Of a stretch of DNA of 64,000 nucleotides, positions 55,599 through 64,000 are shown piece after piece. Numbering within the stretch: the first letter of the stretch is position 1; every line of letters begins with the position of its first letter. Both the position numbers and the translations under genes were made by a program. Origin of the DNA: Pedobacter sandarakinus (GTDB lineage: Bacteria; Bacteroidota; Bacteroidia; Sphingobacteriales; Sphingobacteriaceae); assembly GCF_026240095.1 (NCBI RefSeq), contig NZ_JAPIVG010000002.1:496001-560000 (forward strand). Direction: 5' to 3'. The notes below the pieces were generated by a model. The model did no database searches, was not told the DNA's origin, and saw only the letters and a list, made by a program, of their open reading frames with translations.

Positions 55599-58500
55599 AT
55601 GAAAATAGGTTCTACTTTAATACGCCGGTATGTTCCGTTATTTTTGCTACTGATAAGTTCTGTATTTGCACAGGCCCAGTATTTCGGCCAAAACAAGGTT
55701 AGGTACAAAAAACTGGATTTTAAAGTGCTGCAAACTCCTCACTTCGAAATTTACTATTATATCAAAAACGATGCATTATTAAAGAAATTTTCTCAGGAAG
55801 CGGAGACCTGGTATAAAATGCATCAAGAGGTATTTAGAGATACTTTTTTAACCAAAAATCCAATTATCCTTTACAACAATCACCCAGATTTTCAGCAAAC
55901 TACAGCTCTACAAGGTGAGATTGGTATCGGCACGGGAGGTGTAACTGAAGCGCTTAAAAACAGGGTAATCATGCCCATCATGGAGTTGAACAGCCAAACC
56001 AGGCACGTGCTAGGGCACGAATTAGTGCATGCATTTCAATACCATACGTTGTTAGAAAAGGATTCTATCAGTTTGGAAAATGTTGGTCAAACGCCACTTT
56101 GGATGGTTGAAGGCATGGCTGAGTATTTATCTATTGGTAAGAAAGATGCATTTACTTCTATGTGGATGCGAGATGCAATGCTTAATAGGGATATTCCATC
56201 TTTGAAAGACCTTACCAACTCCAATAAATATTTTCCGTATCGTTACGGGCAGGCATTCTGGACCTATATTGGCTCGCAATATGGCGACACAACGATTGTT
56301 CCTCTTTTCAAAAATACGGCTAAGTATGGCTATGAAAACGCCATTAAGTACACGTTCGGTTACGATGATAAAACACTTTCAGGACTATGGAAGAATGCGA
56401 TAGATGCCCACTACAAGCCGATGTTAAAGGCTGATAGTTCGCAAATTAACATCACAGGAACTAAAATTATCGACAATAAAAATGCCGGTAATATGAACGT
56501 GGCACCTGCACTAAGTCCTGATGGAAGGTACGTAGCATTCATGTCAGAAAAAGATCTTTTTGGTATCGATTTATTTTTGGCTGACGCGAAAACAGGCCGA
56601 ATTATTAGAAAATTAAGTAGCCAGATCAGCAACGGCCACATCGATGACTTTAACTTCATAGAATCTGCAGGGGCTTGGTCGCCAGATAGTAAACAGTTTG
56701 CATTTAGTATTTTTAGCAGGGGGAAAAATCAATTGATGATTATTGATGTATCTAATGGAAGCACAACCTCTCAAAATGCAATGGAACAGGTTCAGCAATT
56801 TGGCAATTTAACCTGGTCGCCCAATGGAAAAGAAATTGCCTTTTCAGGAATGGTTGAAGGTCAAAGTGATATTTTTTCTTACAACCTTGAAACCAAACAA
56901 ATCACTCAGATTACGAATGATGCCTATTCAGATTATGCCCCCAGTTATTCTCCAGATGGAAAAAAGATTGTTTTCTCTTCTGATAGAGCAGCCATCCAGG
57001 CTAACAATATCACTGCAGTGAATCCAATAAATTTATCACTTTATGATATTGAAAGTAAGTCTGTAAGTAATGTTAACGTATTTTCTGGTGCAAATAATTT
57101 AAATGCTCAATTTTCTAGTGATAGCAAACACCTCTATTTCCTATCAAACAGAGATGGATTCAGAAACCTTTACAAGTACAACTTTAGTGATAATACGGTA
57201 GACCAACTAACCGATTATTTTACCGGAATTAGTGGCATTACTGAATTTTCGCCGGCTATTTCAGTTTCTAATACAGATGATATTGTATATAGTTATTACC
57301 GTTACCAGCGGTACACCTTATATAATGCTAAGTTAAATAGCTTCAAAGCCGTGCGTGTTGGAAATCAACAGGAAAACTTTGATGCGGCCATCCTCCCTCC
57401 TATGGAAACGATTGGTGTAAACATCATCAATTCTAACTTAAATAACTTCGATAGGTTCGAAAAGGTTGTTGCGGATTCTTTAAAAACTGTTCCCTATAAG
57501 CCAAAATTTAGGTTAGATTATTTAGCAAATAGTGGTGTGGGCGTATCTACTAGTCGCTTTGGAACAGGTGTTTCTGGCGGTATTGTAGGTATGTTTAGCG
57601 ATATCTTGGGCACGAATCAAATTATCGCCAATATATCGGTAAATGGAGAAATTTATGACGCCGGTGGTTTAGTTGGCTATATCAATCAGAAAAGTAGGAT
57701 TAATTGGGGCGCAGCAGTTTCCCATATCCCCTATGTTTCTGGATTTAGTTCCTATGGTTACGAACAACTTCCTGTAGGAGATAACACCACTATTGATGCC
57801 TTGGCAGAAAACACCGACATTATTCGAACATTTGAAGATCAGGTACAGCTTTTCGGCGCCTATCCTTTTAGCAAAATTCACCGTTTCGAAGTTGGTGGTG
57901 CCTTTTCGAGATATAGCTACAGGATAGACCGTTACAGTAACTATTATAATTCTACTGGCTTCTACATTGGGTCTGATAGAAAACGTATTTCTAACGAGCA
58001 GGCTACCCAAGATTATGGTGTACCTTTCAACTCATTTACACTATATCAATTAAATGCCAGTTTTGTTGGCGATAATTCCATATTTGGTTTAACCGGACCG
58101 TTAGATGGATTTCGGTATAGGGTAAGCGGAGAGAAGTATTTAGGTACTTATAACTTTGCAGGCGTAACTGCAGATTTACGAAAATACTGGAGACTTAAAC
58201 CAATTACACTCGCAGCAAGAACTTATAACACGCTCAGAATTGGTAAAGATGCCGATCGGTTGTATCCAATGTACGTTGGCTATCCATATTTAGTTAGGGG
58301 TTACGAGTCTAATTCGATTTATAAAACAACTTCAGCACAATCTTCAGAATCATTTGATATTAACCAACTAACAGGAAGCAAGATCGCGGTCTTTAATTTC
58401 GAAATGAGACTTCCTTTTACCGGACCGAAAAAACTGGCTGCAATTCCGTCGAAATTTCTTTTTAGTGATTTAAACTTATTTTTTGATGCTGGTTTAGCAT

Positions 58501-58772
58501 GGACAAATGATACCCAGGTGAAGTTCAAAAGCCAACCTACTTACGTTACCGAGGTTTTAACAGATAACAATGGACAGCCTGTATTAGACAGTGATGGTAA
58601 CCAGGTTACATTTCAGTCGACAACAGAACGTGTACCAGTAATGAGCGTTGGGATTTCGCTACGGGTGAATGTATTCGGATATTTTGTACTAGAGCCCTAT
58701 TACGCTATCCCATTCCAACGTAAAGATGTAAAAGGAGGCGTTTTCGGACTTACCTTCGCACCGGGTTGGTAA
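55599..58772 (+). CDS. Outer-membrane protein fusing gluzincin-type protease, TolB-like propeller and Omp85-like barrel
   Basis: This 1057-residue protein begins with a signal peptide (to about residue 26). An MA-like metalloprotease domain follows, with HELVH (His140, Glu141, His144) and a downstream Glu in VEGMAEYLS. Residues about 290-560 form a beta-propeller of WD40/TolB-like PD40 repeats (SPDGRYVAF, SPDSKQFAF, SPNGKEIAF, SPDGKKIVF). The C-terminal 430 residues look like an Omp85-type barrel (RVSGEKYLGTYNFAGVTADLRKYW and terminal FGLTFAPGW). It is predicted to be an outer-membrane protein; the substrate is unknown. A terminator follows. Confidence 0.85.
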   Translation: MKIGSTLIRRYVPLFLLLISSVFAQAQYFGQNKVRYKKLDFKVLQTPHFEIYYYIKNDALLKKFSQEAETWYKMHQEVFRDTFLTKNPIILYNNHPDFQQTTALQGEIGIGTGGVTEALKNRVIMPIMELNSQTRHVLGHELVHAFQYHTLLEKDSISLENVGQTPLWMVEGMAEYLSIGKKDAFTSMWMRDAMLNRDIPSLKDLTNSNKYFPYRYGQAFWTYIGSQYGDTTIVPLFKNTAKYGYENAIKYTFGYDDKTLSGLWKNAIDAHYKPMLKADSSQINITGTKIIDNKNAGNMNVAPALSPDGRYVAFMSEKDLFGIDLFLADAKTGRIIRKLSSQISNGHIDDFNFIESAGAWSPDSKQFAFSIFSRGKNQLMIIDVSNGSTTSQNAMEQVQQFGNLTWSPNGKEIAFSGMVEGQSDIFSYNLETKQITQITNDAYSDYAPSYSPDGKKIVFSSDRAAIQANNITAVNPINLSLYDIESKSVSNVNVFSGANNLNAQFSSDSKHLYFLSNRDGFRNLYKYNFSDNTVDQLTDYFTGISGITEFSPAISVSNTDDIVYSYYRYQRYTLYNAKLNSFKAVRVGNQQENFDAAILPPMETIGVNIINSNLNNFDRFEKVVADSLKTVPYKPKFRLDYLANSGVGVSTSRFGTGVSGGIVGMFSDILGTNQIIANISVNGEIYDAGGLVGYINQKSRINWGAAVSHIPYVSGFSSYGYEQLPVGDNTTIDALAENTDIIRTFEDQVQLFGAYPFSKIHRFEVGGAFSRYSYRIDRYSNYYNSTGFYIGSDRKRISNEQATQDYGVPFNSFTLYQLNASFVGDNSIFGLTGPLDGFRYRVSGEKYLGTYNFAGVTADLRKYWRLKPITLAARTYNTLRIGKDADRLYPMYVGYPYLVRGYESNSIYKTTSAQSSESFDINQLTGSKIAVFNFEMRLPFTGPKKLAAIPSKFLFSDLNLFFDAGLAWTNDTQVKFKSQPTYVTEVLTDNNGQPVLDSDGNQVTFQSTTERVPVMSVGISLRVNVFGYFVLEPYYAIPFQRKDVKGGVFGLTFAPGW

Positions 58773-58813
58773 CAACTCCATGTCTATATATTATATTATC
58801 ATTTCAGACCTTT

Positions 58814-58840
58814 TTAAGCACCGGTAGTGCTTAATTTTTT
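58814..58840 (+). terminator. Intrinsic terminator after the fusion-protein gene
   Basis: TTAAGCAC (58814-58821) pairs perfectly with GTGCTTAA (58827-58834) around CGGTA, followed by six T residues. Confidence 0.9.
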
Positions 58841-58884
58841 CTAACAATGATAATACAATTTTTTTTATCTATGTTTTAAATCTG

Positions 58885-59235
58885 TTAAGATAGACTAGTA
58901 AAAGCTAAATTAATTTGATTAGTTACGTTGCGGTGCAGCAGAATATTTTCGAAATCTAAGCCAATAGTTAAATCTATCCAATCTGGATTGCAAGATCTAA
59001 CCAAGCGTTCTTTCTGCGCTCTAGTAAACCTACTAATCAACTTGAAACGGGCTAATGCTTGAGCCTCGCTTTTAAACTCTTCAAAATAAACTAGACGCGT
59101 AAGTTGTTTACCATTATCGAAAAAAAGATTTGGCATTTGCTTATAAAAATCCAATGTTTTAATAAGATCTGAACTCATGCCAACATGCATGCTTGTACGA
59201 TTTCTGTCAGTAACGATGTAAACAAACTTTTTCAT
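58885..59235 (-). CDS. GIY-YIG nuclease family protein
   Basis: This 116-residue protein has a GIY-YIG-type fold with VYIVTDRNRTSMHVGMSSDL near the start (the second motif is degenerate, HVGMS rather than YIG) and an ALARFKLISRFTRAQKERLV helix carrying a conserved Arg. Nuclease activity is therefore uncertain. The frame opens at 59286, but ATG 59235 (MKKFVYIV) is preferred because the extension crosses the shared palindrome. It is divergent from the XRE-S24 repressor-like gene; both may be controlled by the TACTAA palindromes. Confidence 0.82.
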   Translation of the reverse strand: MKKFVYIVTDRNRTSMHVGMSSDLIKTLDFYKQMPNLFFDNGKQLTRLVYFEEFKSEAQALARFKLISRFTRAQKERLVRSCNPDWIDLTIGLDFENILLHRNVTNQINLAFTSLS

Positions 59236-59257
59236 AATAATCGGATTTTTTAAATAA

Positions 59258-59272
59258 ACTAAACTATTTAGT
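59258..59272. promoter_or_regulatory. Candidate operator ACTAAA-CTA-TTTAGT
   Basis: A 15-bp perfect palindrome lies 23 bases before the GIY-YIG gene start. It resembles the site at 59323-59339, suggesting that one regulator binds both, probably the adjacent XRE-S24 protein. Confidence 0.5.
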
Positions 59273-59299
59273 ATACGCTCTTGCAATTCAAAATAATAT

Positions 59300-59339
59300 T
59301 ACTAACTTTATGAGCATAAAATTACTAACTATTTTAGTA
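59300..59339. promoter_or_regulatory. Candidate operator TACTAA-N5-TTAGTA with extra half-site
   Basis: TACTAA (59323-59328) and TTAGTA (59334-59339) form a palindrome with a five-base spacer, and a further TACTAAC half-site lies at 59300-59306. It is upstream of the XRE-S24 gene, so autoregulation is likely. Confidence 0.5.
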
Positions 59340-59368
59340 TTTCCAAACTTATTTTAAAATTTATTTTT

Positions 59369-60145
59369 ATGTCGAATATTTCAAATAACCTAAAGTACCT
59401 CAGAAAGAAAAAAGGCCATACACAGCAGAATTTTGCAGATATTATGGAAATAAAGCGTTCCTTAATTGGCGCTTATGAGGAAGATAGAGCAGAACCGAAA
59501 TACGATTTACTAAAGAAAATAGCAGAATATTTTGATCTTACCATCGATGAATTCATCAATGAAAAGATAAATGAGAGCTGGAAACCAAAGCCGAAGAGCT
59601 CAGGGGCTAACCTGCGGGTTCTAAGCATTTCCGTAGACCAAAATGAGAGAGAGAATATTGAATTGGTTCCAGTTAAAGCTAGCGCGGGTTACTTAAATGG
59701 ATTTTCAGATCCGCAATACATTAGTGATTTACCAAAATTCCAACTGCCATTACCGGCCTTGCGCCAAGGCACATTCAGGGCATTTGAGATCATGGGCGAT
59801 AGTATGCTTCCGGTACAGCCAGGAAGTATTATCATTGGGGAGTACTTAGATAATTGGAATGAAGTTAAAACCGGGGAGACGTATATCATCATCAGCAAAA
59901 ACGAAGGCGTGGTTTACAAAAGAGCTGGCAACCGCTTTAAAGAGAATAAAGATCTGAAATTGATTTCAGATAATAAGGTTTACGATCCATACACGATTGC
60001 AGCCGATGATATTTTGGAAATCTGGAGAGCTAAAGCTTACATATCTACCGCATTACCAGAACCTACCCCCGACCCCACTATGGAAACACTAACGCAGATG
60101 ATGGCACAAATGCAAAAATCCATTTCTCAACTTAATAAAAATTAA
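59369..60145 (+). CDS. XRE-S24 LexA-like regulator
   Basis: This 258-residue protein has an XRE helix-turn-helix (about residues 5-62, with GHTQQNFADIMEIKRSLIGAYEEDRAEP) and a C-terminal S24 peptidase domain. Ser145 in MGDSMLP and Lys184 in VVYKRA form the catalytic dyad, and an Ala106-Gly107 bond in KASAGYLNG matches the self-cleavage site of LexA/CI-type repressors. It is expected to be a repressor inactivated by RecA-stimulated autocleavage, with target sites in the divergent spacer. No SOS polymerase gene is adjacent. The tail is low-complexity. Confidence 0.9.
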   Translation: MSNISNNLKYLRKKKGHTQQNFADIMEIKRSLIGAYEEDRAEPKYDLLKKIAEYFDLTIDEFINEKINESWKPKPKSSGANLRVLSISVDQNERENIELVPVKASAGYLNGFSDPQYISDLPKFQLPLPALRQGTFRAFEIMGDSMLPVQPGSIIIGEYLDNWNEVKTGETYIIISKNEGVVYKRAGNRFKENKDLKLISDNKVYDPYTIAADDILEIWRAKAYISTALPEPTPDPTMETLTQMMAQMQKSISQLNKN

Positions 60146-60222
60146 CACTTTTTAACTTATCCCAATTAAACTGTTGTACTGTTTTTATATCTATAAGCTA
60201 ACAAACACATAATAACAGAGAT

Positions 60223-60675
60223 ATGAAAAGAGCAATTTTAACAATCGCGATAGCAGCAATGGGTTTTACTGCTGCATTTGCACAAGACAGCACTAAAAAA
60301 GCCAGAAGGCCAATGCCGAAAATGAGCGCAGAGCAACGTGCTGAAAAGGTAACGGCAAAATTAGAGAAGGAATTAAATTTGACTGCAGATCAAAAAACTA
60401 AGATTTATGCTGTAGAATTAGAGAACGCAAAGAAAATGGATACCTGGAGATCTGCCGATCAGGGCGATATGAAAGGCAAAATGAAAGCACGTAAAGCAGC
60501 TATGGACGAGCAAAAAGCTAAAGTTGATGGCATTCTAACGGCAGAGCAAAAAACAAAAATGGATGCATTTAGATCAGAAGCGAGAGAAAAGGCTGGAAAG
60601 ATGAGAAAAGGGATGGATCGCCCGGGTAGAAAAGAAAAACCACCGGTGGTATCAAATCCGCCTACTCAAGGCTAA
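60223..60675 (+). CDS. Exported LTxxQ-like (Spy/CpxP/DUF4890-type) protein
   Basis: This 150-residue protein has a signal peptide ending AFAQ (about residue 21). The mature part is a highly charged helix hairpin with two LTxxQ-like motifs (LTADQKTK near residue 52 and LTAEQKTK near residue 106), as in Spy/CpxP periplasmic chaperones and Bacteroidota DUF4890 proteins. The C-terminus is Pro-rich. A chaperone or stress role is inferred. The gene ends at a 12-bp hairpin just before bioF. Confidence 0.8.
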   Translation: MKRAILTIAIAAMGFTAAFAQDSTKKARRPMPKMSAEQRAEKVTAKLEKELNLTADQKTKIYAVELENAKKMDTWRSADQGDMKGKMKARKAAMDEQKAKVDGILTAEQKTKMDAFRSEAREKAGKMRKGMDRPGRKEKPPVVSNPPTQG

Positions 60676-60706
60676 GTAATCAGGTTAAATAATAGGCGAT
60701 ATTTCA

Positions 60707-60746
60707 GAAAGCGTTCCATTTTTTTGGAACGCTTTCGTTATTTTTG
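60707..60746 (+). terminator. Hairpin terminator fused to bioF promoter
   Basis: A 12-bp perfect stem (60707-60718 with 60725-60736) closes a T6 loop. It is followed by GTTATTTTTG, in which TATTTTTG (60739-60746) resembles a promoter -7 element. Transcription from it would start at or beside the bioF ATG at 60751. Confidence 0.65.
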
Positions 60747-60750
60747 GGCA

Positions 60751-61872
60751 ATGAGCAAGATCGAGCATTTCCTTACGAACCGGCTTCAGCAACGAGCAGA
60801 CCTCCAATCGCTAAGAAAACTGACTACTGTTTTTCCTCGTATTGATTTCTCTTCTAATGATTACCTTGGCTTTGCTAAATCACAGGAACTTCAAGAGCTG
60901 ATAGCAACAAACACGGCTATCAATAAAGCGTTTAAGAATGGATCTGGAGGTTCACGTTTGCTGAGCGGCAATACTGCCTTTACAGAATATGTTGAACAAT
61001 TTGTAGCTGATTTTCATGCAGCACCAAGCGGTTTGATTTATAATTCTGGTTACGATGCAAATGTTGGTTTACTATCATGCATCCCGCAACGCGGAGATAC
61101 AATTATTACTGATGAATTGATTCATGCCAGCATTATAGATGGCTGCAGACTTAGTTACGCCACACGATATAAATTTAATCACAACAACTTAAGCGACTTA
61201 AAAATTAAGCTGGAACTAGCCAAAGGAAATGTTTTCGTTGTAGTAGAAAGTGTGTATTCGATGGATGGTGATGTTGCGCCACTCCCTGAGCTTGCACGGC
61301 TTTGTAAAGCCTACGGAGCTAACCTTATTGTAGACGAAGCACATGCTACAGGTATATTTGGCGTACAGGGAAAAGGATTGGTAACCAAGTATCAGTTGGA
61401 AGAAGAGGTTTTTGCTCGTGTAATTACATTTGGTAAAGCCTTAGGTGTACACGGCGCTATTGTGCTTGGAAGTAAGGAACTAAGAGACTATCTTATCAAT
61501 TTTTCGAGATCGTTTATTTATACTACCGCTGCTCCACCTTATGCCATTGTTGCTATCCTTTCTGCCTATCAGCTACTTCAAAGGACAGATAATAATGACC
61601 TGATTGAAAATATTGAATTGTTTAGGCAACTTGCGAAGGGAAACAAGCTCGTTGTGCTAAATAGCATAAGTGCCATCCAAGGCATTATATTTAAAAACAA
61701 CCAGCAAACCAGAAGCGCAGCAGCTTTTTTACAGCAGAATGGGTTTGATGTGAGGGCCATTCTTTCGCCAACAGTACCTGAAGGAAAAGAAAGGCTACGG
61801 ATTTGTTTACATACATACAATACCAGGCAGGACATCATTAACCTGATTGACCACCTGAAAGAACTTAATTGA
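60751..61872 (+). CDS. bioF: 8-amino-7-oxononanoate synthase
   Basis: This 373-residue PLP enzyme joins pimeloyl thioester and alanine in biotin synthesis. The family motifs FSSNDYLGFAKS, GSGGSRLLSGN, VDEAHATGIFG and TFGKALGVHGA (PLP lysine) are all visible. The frame opens with TTG at 60724 inside the terminator hairpin, so ATG 60751 (MSKIEHFL) is the true start. A promoter element ends five bases before it, suggesting a leaderless mRNA. bioD follows after one base. Confidence 0.95.
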   Translation: MSKIEHFLTNRLQQRADLQSLRKLTTVFPRIDFSSNDYLGFAKSQELQELIATNTAINKAFKNGSGGSRLLSGNTAFTEYVEQFVADFHAAPSGLIYNSGYDANVGLLSCIPQRGDTIITDELIHASIIDGCRLSYATRYKFNHNNLSDLKIKLELAKGNVFVVVESVYSMDGDVAPLPELARLCKAYGANLIVDEAHATGIFGVQGKGLVTKYQLEEEVFARVITFGKALGVHGAIVLGSKELRDYLINFSRSFIYTTAAPPYAIVAILSAYQLLQRTDNNDLIENIELFRQLAKGNKLVVLNSISAIQGIIFKNNQQTRSAAAFLQQNGFDVRAILSPTVPEGKERLRICLHTYNTRQDIINLIDHLKELN

Positions 61873-61873
61873 A

Positions 61874-62482
61874 ATGACTAAATATTTTATCACCGGTATT
61901 GGGACAGGTATCGGAAAAACGATTATAAGTGCTATAATAACCGAGAAACTGCAGGCAGATTATTGGAAACCTATTCAATCTGGCGATTTGGATTATAGTG
62001 ACAGCAAAACGATAGCAAGTTTAATCAGCAACAGAACTACCGTAATTCACCCAGAGCAATACCGGCTTACCCAACCCTTATCCCCACACCTTTCTGCAAG
62101 ATTAGATGGATTAACAATCGAACTTGAAAATTTCAAAATTCCTGAAACAAAGAATAGCTTAATTATTGAAGGCGCTGGCGGTTTAATGGTTCCACTGAAT
62201 GAAAAATATTTGATTATAGATTTAATTAAACAGCTTGATGTACAAGTTATTTTGATTTCTCAGCATTACCTCGGCAGCATAAACCATACTTTACTTTCTA
62301 TAAATCTTCTAAAGCAATATGGGATTGCTCTTAAAGGAATTATCTTTAATGGCGAAGAAAATGAGGAGTCTGAACGTTATATACTTCAATACACCAAAGC
62401 AAAAAAGCTAGGTTATGTACCCAGCTTAGATATTATTGATAAAGATGCAATTAAAAAGATGGGTAATGCATTGCTAATTTAG
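61874..62482 (+). CDS. bioD: Dethiobiotin synthetase
   Basis: This 202-residue P-loop enzyme carboxylates 7,8-diaminononanoate to dethiobiotin. The N-terminal motif GIGTGIGKTIISAII (about residues 8-22) and the segments WKPIQSG and IEGAGGLMVPL match BioD. It starts one base after the bioF stop, so the two are translationally coupled. bioA and bioB are not in the window. Its 3' end overlaps the convergent SGNH gene by nine bases. Confidence 0.94.
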   Translation: MTKYFITGIGTGIGKTIISAIITEKLQADYWKPIQSGDLDYSDSKTIASLISNRTTVIHPEQYRLTQPLSPHLSARLDGLTIELENFKIPETKNSLIIEGAGGLMVPLNEKYLIIDLIKQLDVQVILISQHYLGSINHTLLSINLLKQYGIALKGIIFNGEENEESERYILQYTKAKKLGYVPSLDIIDKDAIKKMGNALLI

Positions 62483-63163
62483 GAAACCACTCTTTTTTAA
62501 GAATGATGCCCAAACCTGGTATCCTTCTGGAATTAGGTGCAGGCCATCTTTAGTAAGCTCAGAGCGAAGATGTTGATCCTGGTCGGTGAAAACGGGATAC
62601 AAATCAATAACAGTTACGTTTTTTGCTGCAAACTTTCTTATCTCATCATTCAGGAACAAAATGTGTGCATCTTTTCCATAATGATTTTTGAATTTACCGA
62701 ATGTGCTGTTAACTGGCAAAAGCGTATTGAAATAGATTTTGGTTTTTTTGCTGCCTGCTCTGATTCTAGAAATCATCGATTTATAATTTCTTAAAATAAT
62801 GCTATCAGGTATATTTCTGGAAATATCATTAATGCCAATTAGGATAAAAATTTTAGCTGGCCTGCCATCAATCACATCCTGTAATCGCTCTAGAACACCG
62901 AAAGTGATATCGCCGGAGATTCCTCGATTTTTAGCCTGAGGCAAACTGAGCAACTTAGCCCAGTCGGTTCCCGCAGTTATGCTGTTACCCAAAAAAATAA
63001 AATCCTTTTTCGAGGTGCTTTCACTTTTAAATTTTTGTACTAACTCTACGTATTTACCTGGTCGATAAGTGCTATCCCATGTTGAAGATTGAGCATTTGC
63101 ATGCCCATTAGCTAGTAAACCAAAGAAAAGAATGAAAAAAGCAACTTTAATAAATAATTTCAT
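62474..63163 (-). CDS. Exported SGNH/GDSL-type hydrolase
   Basis: This 229-residue protein has a signal peptide (to about residue 24). SGNH blocks are visible: FLGNSITAG with the nucleophile Ser, RGISGDITFG (Gly block), IGINDISRN (Asn block) and DGLHLIPEGY (His). Family members include esterases, carbohydrate acetylesterases and thioesterases; no substrate can be named. Its end overlaps bioD by nine bases on the opposite strand, and a GDPD gene lies upstream on the same strand. Confidence 0.88.
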   Translation of the reverse strand: MKLFIKVAFFILFFGLLANGHANAQSSTWDSTYRPGKYVELVQKFKSESTSKKDFIFLGNSITAGTDWAKLLSLPQAKNRGISGDITFGVLERLQDVIDGRPAKIFILIGINDISRNIPDSIILRNYKSMISRIRAGSKKTKIYFNTLLPVNSTFGKFKNHYGKDAHILFLNDEIRKFAAKNVTVIDLYPVFTDQDQHLRSELTKDGLHLIPEGYQVWASFLKKSGFLN

Positions 63164-63189
63164 GTTGATAGATTTTATAATGCAACCAC

Positions 63190-64000
63190 TTATTTTGCCT
63201 TAACCAAAATATCCGGATAATCAGATATGATTCCATCAACTTTTAAGGCTTTGAGATTTACAATTTCAGTTGTGGTATTGGCAGTCCACGGAATAACCTT
63301 AACACCATCTGCATGGGCGCTATCCACAAAATTTTTATCAACCATTTGAAAAGCCGGACTGATAATAAATGGTTTAAACCCTAGATCGGAAATGTTTTCT
63401 TCGTAAGTTTTCTTGTTCGAAACTAAAAAAGAAGTTTTAATGTTGGGATATTTTTTGTTGATTATCTGAATAGTTCTCTTATCAAAAGACTGAATCACCA
63501 CGTACGAGGCAATCTTGTGGTGCTCGATTACATTCATCAACAATTGAACGAAAACTTCTGGCGTTGGGTTTGTAATACCATCCCCCTTTTCGCTACACTT
63601 TGTTTCGATATTATAAAAGAACTGTTTGCGTTTATGCAGTTTAATGTCGGCTTGTACGGCGTTGATCAAGTCTCCAAGCAAGGGAATCTCCGTTTTTATT
63701 TTTTTCTGCGATGGAAATAAATCGTAAAATTTAGACCCAAGATCAAATTTCCGAAGGTCTTTATATTTCATGCCAAACACAGCATATTTCTTTGCATCAG
63801 AAGCTGGAATTTCAGTTCCATTCGGGCTAACCATAAATGCCGGACTTAAATAATCATCGTGGGTAACAACCACTTTACCGTCTTTAGTAACGTGAGTATC
63901 CATTTCCAAGGTGGTAATACCATCAATCGTCATGGCATTGAGCATGGCTGTTATGGTATTTTCAGGCATAAGCCCCCTTCCCCCTCTGTGTGCTTCGGCA
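63190..64000 (-). CDS. Glycerophosphodiester phosphodiesterase (5' end truncated by window)
   Basis: This gene runs off the right edge. Translation upstream of the internal Met at 63969 gives EAHRGGRGLMPENT in frame, which contains the catalytic HRGG motif of the GDPD family. The next family motif EMDTHVTKDGKVVVTHDD follows. The C-terminal part ends IISDYPDILV. The enzyme hydrolyses glycerophosphodiesters to glycerol 3-phosphate and an alcohol. The N-terminus and any signal peptide lie outside the window. It is upstream of the SGNH hydrolase by 26 bases. Confidence 0.9.
   Translation of the reverse strand, partial: AEAHRGGRGLMPENTITAMLNAMTIDGITTLEMDTHVTKDGKVVVTHDDYLSPAFMVSPNGTEIPASDAKKYAVFGMKYKDLRKFDLGSKFYDLFPSQKKIKTEIPLLGDLINAVQADIKLHKRKQFFYNIETKCSEKGDGITNPTPEVFVQLLMNVIEHHKIASYVVIQSFDKRTIQIINKKYPNIKTSFLVSNKKTYEENISDLGFKPFIISPAFQMVDKNFVDSAHADGVKVIPWTANTTTEIVNLKALKVDGIISDYPDILVKAK

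Noticed and set aside
59236..59286. N-terminal extension of the GIY-YIG protein
   Set aside because: It runs through the palindrome and lacks similarity to the family, while ATG 59235 begins directly at the domain.

Overview
The window is chromosomal DNA of a Bacteroidota bacterium, most likely a member of the Sphingobacteriaceae close to Pedobacter. This is inferred from AT-rich coding and spacer sequence, genes without Shine-Dalgarno sites, many matches to the Bacteroidota promoter pattern (TTTG about 19 bases before TAnnTTTG), a TonB-dependent receptor under a cobalamin riboswitch, futalosine-type menaquinone genes, abundant small lipoproteins, and a three-part outer-membrane protease/propeller/barrel protein. 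No rRNA, phage, insertion sequence or CRISPR array was seen. About 62 protein genes, one leader peptide, one tRNA and two riboswitches are supported.

Layout. 0-6.9 kb: a secreted S8 protease, a three-gene molybdenum aldehyde oxidoreductase operon, a DUF480 protein and an NlpC/P60 lipoprotein. 7-13.8 kb: mutS (TTG start), an HPF-like ribosome factor, mqnA and mqnE, and a phosphatase. 13.9-19.5 kb: sulfur amino acid synthesis, with a cystathionine gamma-synthase-like enzyme, then a SAM-I riboswitch, a 35-codon leader peptide ending GMCCCMY, and metY-metX-hom. 19.5-25.9 kb: queuosine-precursor and drug transporters, the methionine transaminase/omega-amidase pair, glycosylasparaginase and CutC. 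25.9-28.9 kb: two tandem zinc-ribbon membrane paralogues, a zinc-ribbon CPBP protease, DUF983 and a Crp/Fnr regulator. 28.9-33.4 kb: cell-wall genes (ddl, PASTA protein, mltG), a thioesterase and YihY, then tRNA-Ser(UGA).

34-44 kb: assorted metabolism and a kynureninase-bestrophin-HDAC-TruC series, a DNA glycosylase, free methionine sulfoxide reductase and an orphan CrtA-like protein. 44.4-50.6 kb: a minus-strand corrinoid region with riboswitch, BtuB-like receptor, DUF6580, BtuF-like binding protein, zinc-less sirtuin and a DPH6-like ATP pyrophosphatase. 50.7-64 kb: a serine hydrolase, PPK2, PBP1A, the 1057-residue fusion protein, a GIY-YIG / XRE-S24 divergent pair with shared palindromes, bioF-bioD, an SGNH hydrolase and a glycerophosphodiesterase cut by the right edge.

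The most interesting element is the leader of the methionine operon. A SAM-sensing aptamer is followed at once by a tiny ORF whose C-terminus reads Met-Cys-Cys-Cys-Met, and two stretches of that ORF can pair with RNA just before metY. This looks like two-signal control (SAM plus Cys/Met supply). That reading is an inference from sequence inspection, not a demonstrated mechanism.
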